DNA from: Myxococcota bacterium
GTDB taxonomy: Bacteria > Myxococcota_A > UBA796 > UBA2385
Assembly (NCBI GenBank): GCA_023150805.1
Contig: JAKLKF010000035.1
Coordinates: 1-57,588, forward strand
Reading direction: 5' to 3'
Length of the DNA: 57,588 bases
Part shown: one piece after another, positions 8,692 through 16,363 of the stretch
Numbering within the stretch: the first letter of the stretch is position 1
Layout of the letters: every line of letters starts with the position of its first letter
Program-made: the position numbers and the translations under genes
The notes under the pieces: generated by a model
What the model was told of the DNA's origin: nothing
What the model saw: the letters and a program-made list of their open reading frames with translations, nothing else
The model's database searches: none

Positions 8692-9527
8692 TCCCCGCCC
8701 ACCACCGCACCGGCCCCCCGGACGCGCCCCACACCGCCTGGTTCCTGCACGGCATCCTGGGCAGCGGCGCCAACTGGCGCGGCTTCGGCCGTCGCTTCGT
8801 CGAGCGCAATCCCGGCTGGAGCGCGGTCCTGGTCGACCTGCGCAACCACGGGGACAGCACCGGCGCCGCCCCGCCCCACACCCTGGCCGCCTGCGCCGAC
8901 GACCTGTGGGAGCTGGCCGGCGCCCTGGGCGGGCCGCCCGCCCTGCTGATCGGCCACTCCTTCGGCGGCAAGGTGGCCCTGACCTTCGCCGGGCAGGCGG
9001 CGCGGCTGGGCGCCACCGGCCCGGGCGCCCTGGCGCGCGTGTGGGTGCTCGACGCCTTCCCCGGCCCCTGGCCCGGCCGCCCCGAGGACGACGCCGAGGT
9101 GGTGGCCGTCATCGGCGCCCTCTCGCGGATCCCCCAGCCGCTCGCCGCGCGCGAGGACGTCGTCACCCACCTGACCGCCGCCGGCTTCTCCGTGGGCCTG
9201 GCCCGCTGGATGACCACCAACCTGCGCCACGACGGCACCGGCTACCGCTGGCGCTTCGACCTCCTGGCCGCGCGAGAGATGATCGCCGACTACTTCCGCG
9301 CCGACCTGTGGCCGGTGCTGGAGGACCCGGGCCCGGACCTGCACATCGACGTGGTGCGGGCCGCGCACAGCATGCGCTGGAGCGACCCGGAGCTGGCCCG
9401 CTTCGCCGCCCTGCCGCCGGACGGGCCCGTCCGCCTGCACCTGCTGCCCGACAGCGGCCACTGGGTCCACGTCGACAACCCCGACGGCCTGATGGAGCTG
9501 ATCGAGGCGGGGTCGGGCCTGCGCTGA
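8688..9527 (+). CDS. alpha/beta-hydrolase
   Basis: The protein has 279 residues with a complete alpha/beta-hydrolase core. The oxyanion region is FLHGILGSGANWRGF, the nucleophile elbow is GHSFGGK (Ser near residue 90), and the catalytic histidine lies in DSGHWVHVDNP near the C-terminus. No signal peptide is present, so it should be cytoplasmic. It resembles the YbfF/ABHD11-type esterase group. The ATG overlaps the dusA stop (ATGA), and the gene ends seven bases from the convergent methyltransferase gene. Substrate is unknown. Confidence 0.88.
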   Translation: MIPAHHRTGPPDAPHTAWFLHGILGSGANWRGFGRRFVERNPGWSAVLVDLRNHGDSTGAAPPHTLAACADDLWELAGALGGPPALLIGHSFGGKVALTFAGQAARLGATGPGALARVWVLDAFPGPWPGRPEDDAEVVAVIGALSRIPQPLAAREDVVTHLTAAGFSVGLARWMTTNLRHDGTGYRWRFDLLAAREMIADYFRADLWPVLEDPGPDLHIDVVRAAHSMRWSDPELARFAALPPDGPVRLHLLPDSGHWVHVDNPDGLMELIEAGSGLR

Positions 9528-9534
9528 GGCACCC

Positions 9535-10701
9535 TCAGCAGCACCCCGGCGTCGTGCACAGCGCGCCGGCCTCGGTCGTCTCGTCGTAGCCCTCGCCCTT
9601 TCGCTCGGCGGCCGACCGGATCAGCATGTCGACGCCGCAGGGGAAGGGGCGCACCTGCTCGGCCGGCACCGGCACCCGGGGCTCGATCCGCTCGAAGTGC
9701 TCGGCATAGGGCGCGCGGCCGTAGATCTCGAAGGTCTTGGCGCAGACGGCGACCGGCAGACCGCGCACCAGGCGGTGCCCGTCGTCGTCGTGGACCTCGC
9801 GGAAGGGACCCTTGTAGATGACGGCCTGCTTGTGGTCCCAGCAGGGCCCCTCCTTGCCCTTGTAGGCCACCACGGTCACGCTGCGGAACTCCACGCCCTC
9901 GACCGTGCGCCAGGGCGACACGTCCCGCTTCAGGAGCTGGACGCCGTACAGGCCGGCGTCGGTGAAGGCCTGCAGGAACAGGTCCTCGCGCATGGCGCCG
10001 GAGATGCAGCCCGTCCACAGCGCGGGGTCGGCCTGCAGGTGGGCGGGCACGTCGACGTCGCTGACGATGTCGGAGATCACGGCGCGCCCGCCGCGCCGCA
10101 GGACCCGGTGGATCTCCCGGAACATCACCGCCTTGTCCTCGGGGCGGACCAGGTTGAGCACGCAGTCGCTGACGACGACGTCCACGCTCTCGGCGCGGAC
10201 CAGGGGCTGCTCGGCGCGCAGCCGGGCCTGCTCGGCCTCCAGCGCCCCCAGGTCGGCCGCGCAGCGCACCGGGTGCTCGCCCAGCCAGGCGTCCAGCTTG
10301 TCCAGGTCCAGCGCCAGGTCCTGGATCCGGCCCTTGAGGAACCGGACGTTGTGGAAGCCGACGGCGCGGGCGAAGGCGGGCGCGTTGCGGCGGGCCAGGG
10401 CCAGCATGTCCTCGTTCATGTCGACGCCGATGACCCGTCCCTTGGGGCCGACCACCTGGGCCGCCAGGAACACGCCCTTGCCGCCGCCGCTGCCCAGGTC
10501 CAGCACGACCTCGCCGGCCTGGATCCAGGGGGTCGGGTCGCCGCAGCCGTAGTCGCGCTCCCGCACCTCGACCGGCACGGCCTGCAGCAGGCGCGGGTCG
10601 ACCAGCACGGGGCAGCACAGGTCCGCGGTGGGGTGCTCCGCTGCGGCGCTGTAGGTCGAGCGGACGTGGGCTTCGGGGTCGAGGGAGACGAAGTTGGTCA
10701 T
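9535..10701 (-). CDS. ArsM-like SAM-dependent methyltransferase with C-terminal extension
   Basis: The protein has 388 residues; ATG at 10701 begins MTNFVSL. The Rossmann SAM motif is VLDLGSGGGKGVFLAAQVV with GVDMNEDM following. LCCPV near residue 28 and ERDYGCGDPTPW are typical of a methyltransferase group related to arsenite methyltransferases. The cysteine pair that binds As(III) in ArsM appears conserved: SDCVLNLV and TGCISGAM. A ~120-residue C-terminal region contains further cysteines and the protein ends CTTPGCC, a plausible thiol or metalloid site. It is divergently transcribed from a second ArsM-like gene, a Cys-rich peptide and a radical SAM maturase. Methylation of arsenic is inferred from family; methylation of another thiophilic substrate is possible. 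Confidence 0.8.
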   Translation of the reverse strand: MTNFVSLDPEAHVRSTYSAAAEHPTADLCCPVLVDPRLLQAVPVEVRERDYGCGDPTPWIQAGEVVLDLGSGGGKGVFLAAQVVGPKGRVIGVDMNEDMLALARRNAPAFARAVGFHNVRFLKGRIQDLALDLDKLDAWLGEHPVRCAADLGALEAEQARLRAEQPLVRAESVDVVVSDCVLNLVRPEDKAVMFREIHRVLRRGGRAVISDIVSDVDVPAHLQADPALWTGCISGAMREDLFLQAFTDAGLYGVQLLKRDVSPWRTVEGVEFRSVTVVAYKGKEGPCWDHKQAVIYKGPFREVHDDDGHRLVRGLPVAVCAKTFEIYGRAPYAEHFERIEPRVPVPAEQVRPFPCGVDMLIRSAAERKGEGYDETTEAGALCTTPGCC

Positions 10702-10744
10702 CGCGGTGGCCTCGGGGCGCGGATGGGGTCGAGGTCGAGCGCCC

Positions 10745-10756
10745 GGCGACGTCGCC
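10745..10756. promoter_or_regulatory. perfect 12-bp palindrome in divergent promoter region
   Basis: GGCGACGTCGCC is a perfect inverted repeat in the 125-bp gap between the two divergent ArsM-like genes. A dimeric repressor site would fit there. No ArsR gene is nearby, and palindromes of this composition are not rare at this GC content, so this is only a candidate operator. Confidence 0.25.
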
Positions 10757-10826
10757 AGTGAGAGCCCGGCCCACGCGAATGGGTGCGGGCGCGAACCCAA
10801 CGAGCGGGACCTGGCTCTCCACAGGC

Positions 10827-11468
10827 GTGGACCCCTCCCACCAGGTCGCGCTGCAAGCGCGCTACGACGCCCTGGCCGCCCAGCCGGCCACCAGCCTGTC
10901 CTGTGGCGGCGCGGCCGACCTGGCCGAGCCGCTGCCCGGGCAGGTCTGCGTGGACCTGGGCTGCGGCCGCGGGCGGGACCTGGTGTCCCTGGCGCGCAAG
11001 GTGGGGCCGACCGGACGGGCCATCGGCCTGGACGCCTCGTCGCGCATGGTGGAGGCCGCCCGGGCCCGCGCCGAGGAGGAAGGGCTGGCCCAGGTGACGG
11101 TGCGTCCGTGCCCCCTGGAGGCGCTGGACCTGCCGGACGCCTCGGTCGACTGGATCGTCTCCAACTGCGCCCTCAACCACGCCCTGGACAAGCGGCGGGT
11201 CTGGGCCGAGATCGCGCGGGTCCTGCGGCCCGGCGGCCGCTTCGTCGTCAGCGACATCTACGCGGTGCAGCCCATCGACCCCGCCTTCCGACACGACCCG
11301 GTGGCCGTGGCCGAGTGCTGGGCCGGCGCCGAGACGAAGCCCGACTACCTGGGGCAGATCGCCGCGGCCGGCCTGGTGGATGTCGAGATCCTCAGCGAGC
11401 GAGCCCCCTACCGCAAGCAGCAGGCGCTGCTCTCCAGCTTCACCCTGCGGGGCCGACGCCCCGGATAG
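10827..11468 (+). CDS. short ArsM-like SAM-dependent methyltransferase
   Basis: The protein has 213 residues if started at GTG 10827 (VDPSHQVALQARYDAL), which matches where ArsM-type proteins begin; in-frame starts at 10779 (ATG) and 10758 (GTG) would add residues of low plausibility. The SAM site is VDLGCGRGRDLVSLARKVG with GLDASSRM. Cysteines sit where ArsM binds As(III): SCGG near the N-terminus, SNCALNH, and ECWAGAE. The post-SAM C-terminal region is shorter than in full ArsM. It heads the operon peptide-radical SAM-thioredoxin reductase, with only 33 bases to the peptide start. It may methylate a metalloid or the modified peptide; the family relation is firm, the substrate is not. Confidence 0.78.
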   Translation: MDPSHQVALQARYDALAAQPATSLSCGGAADLAEPLPGQVCVDLGCGRGRDLVSLARKVGPTGRAIGLDASSRMVEAARARAEEEGLAQVTVRPCPLEALDLPDASVDWIVSNCALNHALDKRRVWAEIARVLRPGGRFVVSDIYAVQPIDPAFRHDPVAVAECWAGAETKPDYLGQIAAAGLVDVEILSERAPYRKQQALLSSFTLRGRRPG

Positions 11469-11501
11469 GCCCCCCCCACCCCCCACACCGGAGGAGTGAC
11501 C

Positions 11502-11615
11502 ATGAAGTCCCTGATCAAGAAGCCCGCCGCCGCGGCCTGCTGCGTGCCCGCCCAGACCAAGGTCGCCCAGTGCTGCGCCAAGGTCTCCAAGAACGTCGCC
11601 GGCTGCCACGACTGA
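11502..11615 (+). CDS. 37-residue Cys-rich peptide, candidate radical-SAM-modified RiPP precursor
   Basis: This small frame begins MKSLIKKPAAAACC and ends CHD. ATG at 11502 is preceded by a strong ribosome site (GGAGG, seven bases). It has five cysteines at residues 13, 14, 24, 25 and 35, spaced CC-x9-CC-x9-C, with His36 after the last. The pattern reflects an 11-residue repeat (xCC...VA, xCC...VA, then GCH). The N-terminus is Lys-rich and could be a short leader. It lies between a methyltransferase and a radical SAM/SPASM protein, the classical position of a maturase substrate, and a hairpin separates it from the maturase gene. I do not recognise the peptide family. No export gene is adjacent, so it may remain intracellular. 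Alternatives are a small metallothionein or metalloid-binding peptide. Confidence 0.8.
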   Translation: MKSLIKKPAAAACCVPAQTKVAQCCAKVSKNVAGCHD

Positions 11616-11624
11616 ACCCTCGAC

Positions 11625-11659
11625 CGCGCGCCGGGCTCCTACGACTGGACCGGCGCGCG
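11625..11659 (+). terminator. 10-bp-stem hairpin between peptide and maturase genes
   Basis: CGCGCGCCGG (11625-11634) pairs perfectly with CCGGCGCGCG (11650-11659) around a 15-base loop, ten bases after the peptide stop codon. There is no U-tract. In such operons an intercistronic hairpin usually lowers maturase expression or stabilises the precursor mRNA. It also argues against an upstream GTG at 11659 as the maturase start. Confidence 0.55.
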
Positions 11660-11694
11660 TGTCCCCCCTCGCCGCGCCTCCGTCCGGAGACGCC

Positions 11695-13017
11695 GTGCAG
11701 CCCTCGCGTCACAACATCCTCACGCCGGTCGAGGGCAGCCAGAGCTGGCTGCTCCTGAACCTGCTCTCCGGGCAGGCCGACCTGCTCGACACGCCCACCG
11801 CCGAGCGCTTCCAGCGCGGCACCTACGACGATCCCGAGCAGCTCGCCGCGAAGGGCTACCTGGTGGATCCCGCCGAGGAGGCAGGGCGGCTGGCCGCGGC
11901 CCACGCGGCCTTCCAGGCGGGCCAGCAGGACGACGAGATCCAGCTCTTCTTCGTGGCGTCCTACGCCTGCAACTTCGGCTGCTCCTACTGCTTCCAGGAC
12001 GAGTACGCGCCCCAGCAGACCCACGACCCCGACGCGGTGATCGACGCGTTCTTCGCCTACGTCGACGACACCTTCGCCGGGCGCCGCAAGTACGTCACCC
12101 TGTTCGGCGGCGAGCCGCTGCTGCCGTCCGCCCGCGCCCGGCACGTCGTCGAGCGCATGATCGAGCAGACGCGCGCCCGCGGCCTGGACCTGGCCGTCAT
12201 CACCAATGGCTACAGCCTGGAGAGCTACGTCCCGCTCCTGGCCACCGGCAACATCCGCGAGGTCCAGGTCACCCTGGACGGCGCCCGCCAGGTGCACGAC
12301 CAGCGGCGCGCGCTCAAGGGCGGCGGCGCCACCTTCGACCGGGTCGTGGCCGGCGTCGACGCGGCGCTGGAGGCGGGGCTGACCGTCAACCTGCGGGCGG
12401 TGCTGGACAAGGAGAACCTGTCGGACTTCGGCAACCTGGCCCACTTCGCCATCGACCGGGGCTGGACGGACCGTCCGAACTTCAAGACCCAGGTCGGCCG
12501 CAACTACGAGCTGCACCACTGCCAGACGAACAACACCCGACTGTACACGCGCCTGTCCCTGTGGCAGGACATGTACCGCCTGATCGAGCAGGATCCCGAG
12601 ATCCTGGCCTTCTACCGCCCCGCCTACTCGGTCGCGCGCTTCCTCTTCGACGAGGGCCAGCTCCCCGACCCGCTGTTCGACTCCTGCCCCGCCACCAAGA
12701 CCGAGTGGGCCTTCGACGCCACCGGGGCCATCTACCCCTGCACCGCCAACGTCGGGAAGGCCGGCGAGGAGATCGGCAGCTTCTACCCCACCCGCTCGCT
12801 GCGCGGCGACCGCGTCGCGGACTGGAGCGGGCGCGACGTGACCACCATCCCCGGCTGCGCGGACTGCGCCCACCAGCTCGCCTGCGGCGGCGGATGCGGC
12901 GCGGTCTCCCAGAGCTGGAAGGGCGCCATCCGCGCCCCCGACTGCCGACCCGTCGGTGAGCTGCTCAGCCTGGGCAGTGCGCTGTATGGACAGCGCGAGC
13001 TCCCACGGGAACCCTGA
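11695..13017 (+). CDS. radical SAM/SPASM peptide maturase
   Basis: The protein has 440 residues from GTG 11695 (CGGAGA four bases upstream). The N-terminal ~80 residues (RHNILTPVEG, LLLNLLSGQADLLD) resemble the peptide-engaging region found in many SPASM maturases. The SAM-cluster motif CNFGCSYC uses Cys92, Cys96 and Cys99, followed by the LFGGEPLL SAM-binding segment. The C-terminal SPASM domain is complete: C-x12-G-x4-C, then C-x2-C-x5-C-x3-C, then a final Cys in APDCRP, enough for two auxiliary [4Fe-4S] clusters. SPASM enzymes modify ribosomal peptides (thioethers, C-C crosslinks) or act on sulfatases. No sulfatase is nearby, and the adjacent 37-residue Cys-rich peptide is the obvious substrate. 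Thioether formation from its cysteines is inference. Confidence 0.9.
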   Translation: MQPSRHNILTPVEGSQSWLLLNLLSGQADLLDTPTAERFQRGTYDDPEQLAAKGYLVDPAEEAGRLAAAHAAFQAGQQDDEIQLFFVASYACNFGCSYCFQDEYAPQQTHDPDAVIDAFFAYVDDTFAGRRKYVTLFGGEPLLPSARARHVVERMIEQTRARGLDLAVITNGYSLESYVPLLATGNIREVQVTLDGARQVHDQRRALKGGGATFDRVVAGVDAALEAGLTVNLRAVLDKENLSDFGNLAHFAIDRGWTDRPNFKTQVGRNYELHHCQTNNTRLYTRLSLWQDMYRLIEQDPEILAFYRPAYSVARFLFDEGQLPDPLFDSCPATKTEWAFDATGAIYPCTANVGKAGEEIGSFYPTRSLRGDRVADWSGRDVTTIPGCADCAHQLACGGGCGAVSQSWKGAIRAPDCRPVGELLSLGSALYGQRELPREP

Positions 13018-13032
13018 GAGGAGAGTCATCCC

Positions 13033-14322
13033 ATGTCCGAGTCTGTCCACGAGATCAGCGCCGCCGAGTTCCCCGCGCTGCGCGCCTCCAAGAAGGCCCT
13101 GGTCGTCGACTTCTACTCGACCGAGTGCCCCCCGTGCGAGGCGCTGGCGTCGAAGTACGACGCGGTGGCCGAGCTGTTCCACGACGACGTCGAGTTCGTC
13201 AAGATCTTCCGCCAGGGCAACCGGGAGCTGGCGACCGAGCTGGGGGTCAAGGGCTCGCCCACCGTGCTGTTCTTCAAGGACGGCCAGGAGGTCGGCCACC
13301 GCCTGACCAGCGCCATCAAGCGCTCCGAGCTGCTCGAGGGCGTGCGCGAGCTGGAGCCGGCCGAGCGCTTCGCGTCGATCCTGGGCCAGGTGCAGCCCTC
13401 GGAGCTGGACGTCGACGTGCTCATCCTCGGCGCGGGCCCCGCGGGGGTGACCGCCGCCATCTACTGCGCGCAGGCGCGGCTGAAGACCGTCATGGTCGAC
13501 CTGGGCCTGGGCGGCGGAAACGTCGCCACGACCCACCAGGTCAGCAACTTCCCGGGCTTCCCCAAGCCGATGCCCGGCTACCTGCTGGCCGACCACATGG
13601 TCGAGCAGGCCAAGGCGGCCGGCGTGATCCCCCGCCTGGCGGCCGAGGTCACCGGCGTGGACATCGCCAACAAGACCGTCGTGCTGGACGGGGTCGAGAC
13701 GATCCGCGCCCGCCGCATGGTGATCGCCACCGGCAGCTCGCCGAGGGTGATCGGCGTGAAGGGAGAGCGGGAGTTCAAGGGCAGGGGTGTGTCCTACTGC
13801 GCGACCTGCGACGCCAAGTACCAGGAGGGCAAGCACGTCGTGGTGATCGGCGGCGGCAACTCGGCCATCGAGGAGTCCCTGTTCATCGCGCGCTTCGCCG
13901 ACCGGATCACCATCGTCAACCAGTTCCCGGACCTGCAGGCCAACCAGCACGCCCAGGAGCAGGCCAGGGCCGAGCCGAAGATCCGCTTCCGCCTGGCCAC
14001 CCAGCCGCGCGAGTTCCTGTCGCGCTCGGGCCGGGGCGTGGACGGCGTGCTGGTCGAGGACCTGGTCACGCACGAGCGGTCGATCATCGACTGTGACGCG
14101 GTCTTCGTCTTCGCCGGGATGGTGCCCAACCTCGACCAGCTCCAGGGCGTGTTCCAGCTCGACGCCTGGGGCTACATCGCCACCGACGACGAGATGCGGA
14201 CCAGCGTCCCCGGCGTGTTCGCGATCGGCGACGTCTCCAGCAAGAAGTTCCGCCAGATCACGACCGCCGTGGCCGACGGCACCATCGCCTCGATGGCCAT
14301 CGCCCGGGACCTGGCGAGCTGA
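13033..14322 (+). CDS. thioredoxin-thioredoxin reductase fusion
   Basis: The protein has 429 residues. Residues 1-105 are a thioredoxin domain with CPPC at 32-35 (rather than the usual CGPC) and cis-Pro in GVKGSPTVLF. Residues ~127-429 are a TrxB-type FAD/NADPH oxidoreductase: VLILGAGPAGVTAA for FAD, redox-active CATC at 256-259, VVIGGGNSAIEE for NADPH, and GVFAIGDV near the end. AGGAGAG precedes the ATG, and the gap to the maturase is 15 bases, so it belongs to the same operon. In fusions, TrxR commonly precedes Trx; here Trx is N-terminal. It probably keeps cysteines of the peptide, the maturase or the methyltransferases reduced, or reduces methylated arsenicals (inference). Confidence 0.92.
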   Translation: MSESVHEISAAEFPALRASKKALVVDFYSTECPPCEALASKYDAVAELFHDDVEFVKIFRQGNRELATELGVKGSPTVLFFKDGQEVGHRLTSAIKRSELLEGVRELEPAERFASILGQVQPSELDVDVLILGAGPAGVTAAIYCAQARLKTVMVDLGLGGGNVATTHQVSNFPGFPKPMPGYLLADHMVEQAKAAGVIPRLAAEVTGVDIANKTVVLDGVETIRARRMVIATGSSPRVIGVKGEREFKGRGVSYCATCDAKYQEGKHVVVIGGGNSAIEESLFIARFADRITIVNQFPDLQANQHAQEQARAEPKIRFRLATQPREFLSRSGRGVDGVLVEDLVTHERSIIDCDAVFVFAGMVPNLDQLQGVFQLDAWGYIATDDEMRTSVPGVFAIGDVSSKKFRQITTAVADGTIASMAIARDLAS

Positions 14323-14330
14323 GCCCCGGC

Positions 14331-14345
14331 CGGCGCCCCGCGCCG
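14331..14345. terminator. GC hairpin between convergent genes
   Basis: CGGCGC, a CCC loop and GCGCCG form a perfect 6-bp stem in the 40-bp gap between the convergent thioredoxin reductase fusion and diguanylate cyclase genes. No T-tract follows on either strand, so terminator function is a guess from position. Confidence 0.3.
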
Positions 14346-14362
14346 CCGCCCGGGCGCGCCCG

Positions 14363-15697
14363 CTACCGCAGGCTGTCCACGACCTCGTCCGCGCCGTCGC
14401 CGTCGCCCTCCGCGGGCCGCACGCCGTCGGCCGGCGACAGGGAGTCCACCGCCGTGTCCGGCGCCTGCTCGGCGCTCACCGCCACCCCGCCACCCCGCCG
14501 CTTGGCCTCGTAGAGCGCCGCGTCCGCCTGGTGCAGCAGCGCCTCGGCCAGCAGCTTCGCCTCGGACACCGCCTCGCCCGGGGCCAGCGCCTCCTCCGAC
14601 GCGGCCTCGAAGCGGGCGTAGCCCATGCTGGTCGCCAACCGGCGCCCGCTGGGCAGCCCGATCACCTCGGCCTCCGCCAGGGCCCGGTGGAAGCGGGACA
14701 CGGCCTCGGGCGCGGCGTGCGGGGTCGCCGTCGGCAGGATCACCGCGAACTCGTCCCCGCCCAGCCGGCAGACCATGTCGGTGCGCCGGAAGGTCTCGCC
14801 CAGCAGGCGCGCCACGGTGCGCAGGACCTCGTCCCCGGCCGGGTGGCCGTACTTGTCGTTCACCCGCTTGAAGCGGTCGACGTCCACCAGCAGCAGCACG
14901 ACCGCGCCCCGGTCACGCCGGGCCCGCTCGACCTCCATCGGCAGGGCGCTGTCGAACCAGCGGCGGTTGAAGCAGCCGGTGAGCGGGTCGCGGATCGCCT
15001 GCTCCCGCGCCTCGGCCAGGGCCTCGCGCAAGGCGCGCTCCTGCTGCCGGATGTGGTCGCGGGCCTGCCGGAGCGCCTCGTTGCGGCGCGCGAGGTCCCG
15101 CTCGAGGTGCCTCGTCGCGTGGTGGGCCGACAGGCCCAGGACGAAGAGGATGGTGGCGAAGACCACCGCGCCCGACCAGCGCTGGGCCGGCGTGACCAGG
15201 ACCTCGACGGGCAGCACCGCCAGGTTCTCCAGCCACAGCACCCCGGTGATGCCCGCCAGGCAGGCCAGGCTCCAGCCCAGCGCCGCGCGGCGGCCGAACT
15301 GGTAGCTGACCAGGGCGGGCAGCCCGGCGAGGAACCACAGCACCGTCGACTGCGAGCCGCCGGACAGGGCCGAAGCGAACACCAGCGCCACCAGGCACAG
15401 CCCCGCGTGCACGTGTGCCGCCAGGCGGCTTCGTCGCGGCTCCCCGGCCCAGGCCATCGCCAGCAGCGCCGCGGTCCCCCCCGCCGCGCCGAGCTGGACG
15501 GCCGCCGTGCGCGGATGGGCCAGCACCAGCGCCTGCACGCCGAACAACGTCCAGGCCACCAGGCAGATCGCGAGCACGTCCCGGATGCGGCGCGCGTGCA
15601 CCCCGGCGTGCCCACGATCCTCGGCCGGCGCCCCCGCGGCGGCGGTGGACCGCCGGGCGTCGCCGGGTTCGCGAGCGCTGGGTTCGACCTGCTGCAC
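14363..15697 (-). CDS. membrane-bound diguanylate cyclase (GGDEF)
   Basis: The protein has 444 residues from GTG 15697. Residues ~38-190 hold about five to six hydrophobic helices forming a membrane sensor. A charged coiled coil (~195-235) leads to a GGDEF domain with RDPLTGCFNRRWF, VDVDRFKRVNDKYGH and the active site RLGGDEF at 311-317. An RxxD inhibitory site (Arg304-Asp307) lies five residues before GGDEF, so product feedback by c-di-GMP is expected. No EAL domain is present. The C-terminal ~50 residues are acidic and low-complexity. A TAGGAT -10 element lies 24 bases before the start. The gene faces the maturase operon tail to tail and is probably unrelated to it. Confidence 0.93.
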   Translation of the reverse strand: MQQVEPSAREPGDARRSTAAAGAPAEDRGHAGVHARRIRDVLAICLVAWTLFGVQALVLAHPRTAAVQLGAAGGTAALLAMAWAGEPRRSRLAAHVHAGLCLVALVFASALSGGSQSTVLWFLAGLPALVSYQFGRRAALGWSLACLAGITGVLWLENLAVLPVEVLVTPAQRWSGAVVFATILFVLGLSAHHATRHLERDLARRNEALRQARDHIRQQERALREALAEAREQAIRDPLTGCFNRRWFDSALPMEVERARRDRGAVVLLLVDVDRFKRVNDKYGHPAGDEVLRTVARLLGETFRRTDMVCRLGGDEFAVILPTATPHAAPEAVSRFHRALAEAEVIGLPSGRRLATSMGYARFEAASEEALAPGEAVSEAKLLAEALLHQADAALYEAKRRGGGVAVSAEQAPDTAVDSLSPADGVRPAEGDGDGADEVVDSLR

Positions 15698-15721
15698 GGG
15701 GCCGCCGGGCGGAGGAGACCG

Positions 15722-15727
15722 ATCCTA
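15722..15727 (-). promoter_or_regulatory. -10 hexamer TAGGAT for diguanylate cyclase gene
   Basis: Read on the minus strand the sequence is tgcTAGGAT, 24 bases upstream of the GTG at 15697. It resembles the gcTAnnnT motif seen at other starts here. No convincing -35 was found. Confidence 0.35.
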
Positions 15728-15749
15728 GCACGAAGCGGTGGCGTCCCGT

Positions 15750-16352
15750 TCAGCCCGGCATCCAGCCGACCGCGGCGCGCAGCTCGAAGCCGGGCAGCGC
15801 CACCGGGTCGACGCCCTCCGCCGTGAAGCTGGCGCCCTCGATGGTGAGCACGGCGTCGCAAGGGTACTCGCCCCAGTCGGTCGGCTCGCCGTCCGGCGTG
15901 AGCGTCAGCGTCACCTCCCCCGCGGCGATCCACCACTCCTGGTCGATCTCGTAGGGCTCGCTCACGTCGTTGCAGAAGGCCCGCCGCAGGTCGCTGCCCC
16001 GCTGCACGGACAGGCTCGGCGCCAGCCCGTAGTCCAGCGCCATGTCCCAGGACGAGGTCAGCGGGCCGCCGGCCGCGTGCGCGCGCTCGGCCATCTCCGC
16101 GTCCAGGCGAAAGGTCAGGGCCCAGGCCTGGTCGGCGCTGGCGGCCCACAGGAACACGTCGCCGCAGCCGCCCGTCTCGGTGAGCAGGGCGGCCAGGTCC
16201 CCGGCGGCGCCCCCATCCCCAGCCCCCCCATCGCCGGTGCCCCCGTCTGCGCTGCCGCCGTCGCCGGATCCCCCGGCCCCCGTGTCGTCCTCTTCCTCCT
16301 TGTCGCCGCAGGCGACGAGCGCCAGCAAGAGGATCGCGAGCGTCCGGTCCAT
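15750..16352 (-). CDS. lipoprotein with Asp-Gly-Gly linker, unknown function
   Basis: The protein has 200 residues; ATG at 16352 follows GGGAGGAG. The signal peptide ends in the lipobox LVAC-G. A low-complexity linker of GDGG/ADGGT units follows (residues ~25-50), then a ~150-residue globular domain with four cysteines (GGCGD, AFCND, EYPCD) that may form disulfides. No family is recognised. It lies 11 bases downstream of the TIG-repeat lipoprotein and is probably cotranscribed with it. Outer-membrane or surface location is inferred from the lipobox and linker. Confidence 0.8.
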   Translation of the reverse strand: MDRTLAILLLALVACGDKEEEDDTGAGGSGDGGSADGGTGDGGAGDGGAAGDLAALLTETGGCGDVFLWAASADQAWALTFRLDAEMAERAHAAGGPLTSSWDMALDYGLAPSLSVQRGSDLRRAFCNDVSEPYEIDQEWWIAAGEVTLTLTPDGEPTDWGEYPCDAVLTIEGASFTAEGVDPVALPGFELRAAVGWMPG

Positions 16353-16363
16353 GGCTCCTCCCT

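Noticed and set aside
11659..11694. Upstream GTG as start of the radical SAM maturase
   Set aside because: It lies in the hairpin arm and has no ribosome site; GTG 11695 has CGGAGA upstream and begins where SPASM maturases usually begin.
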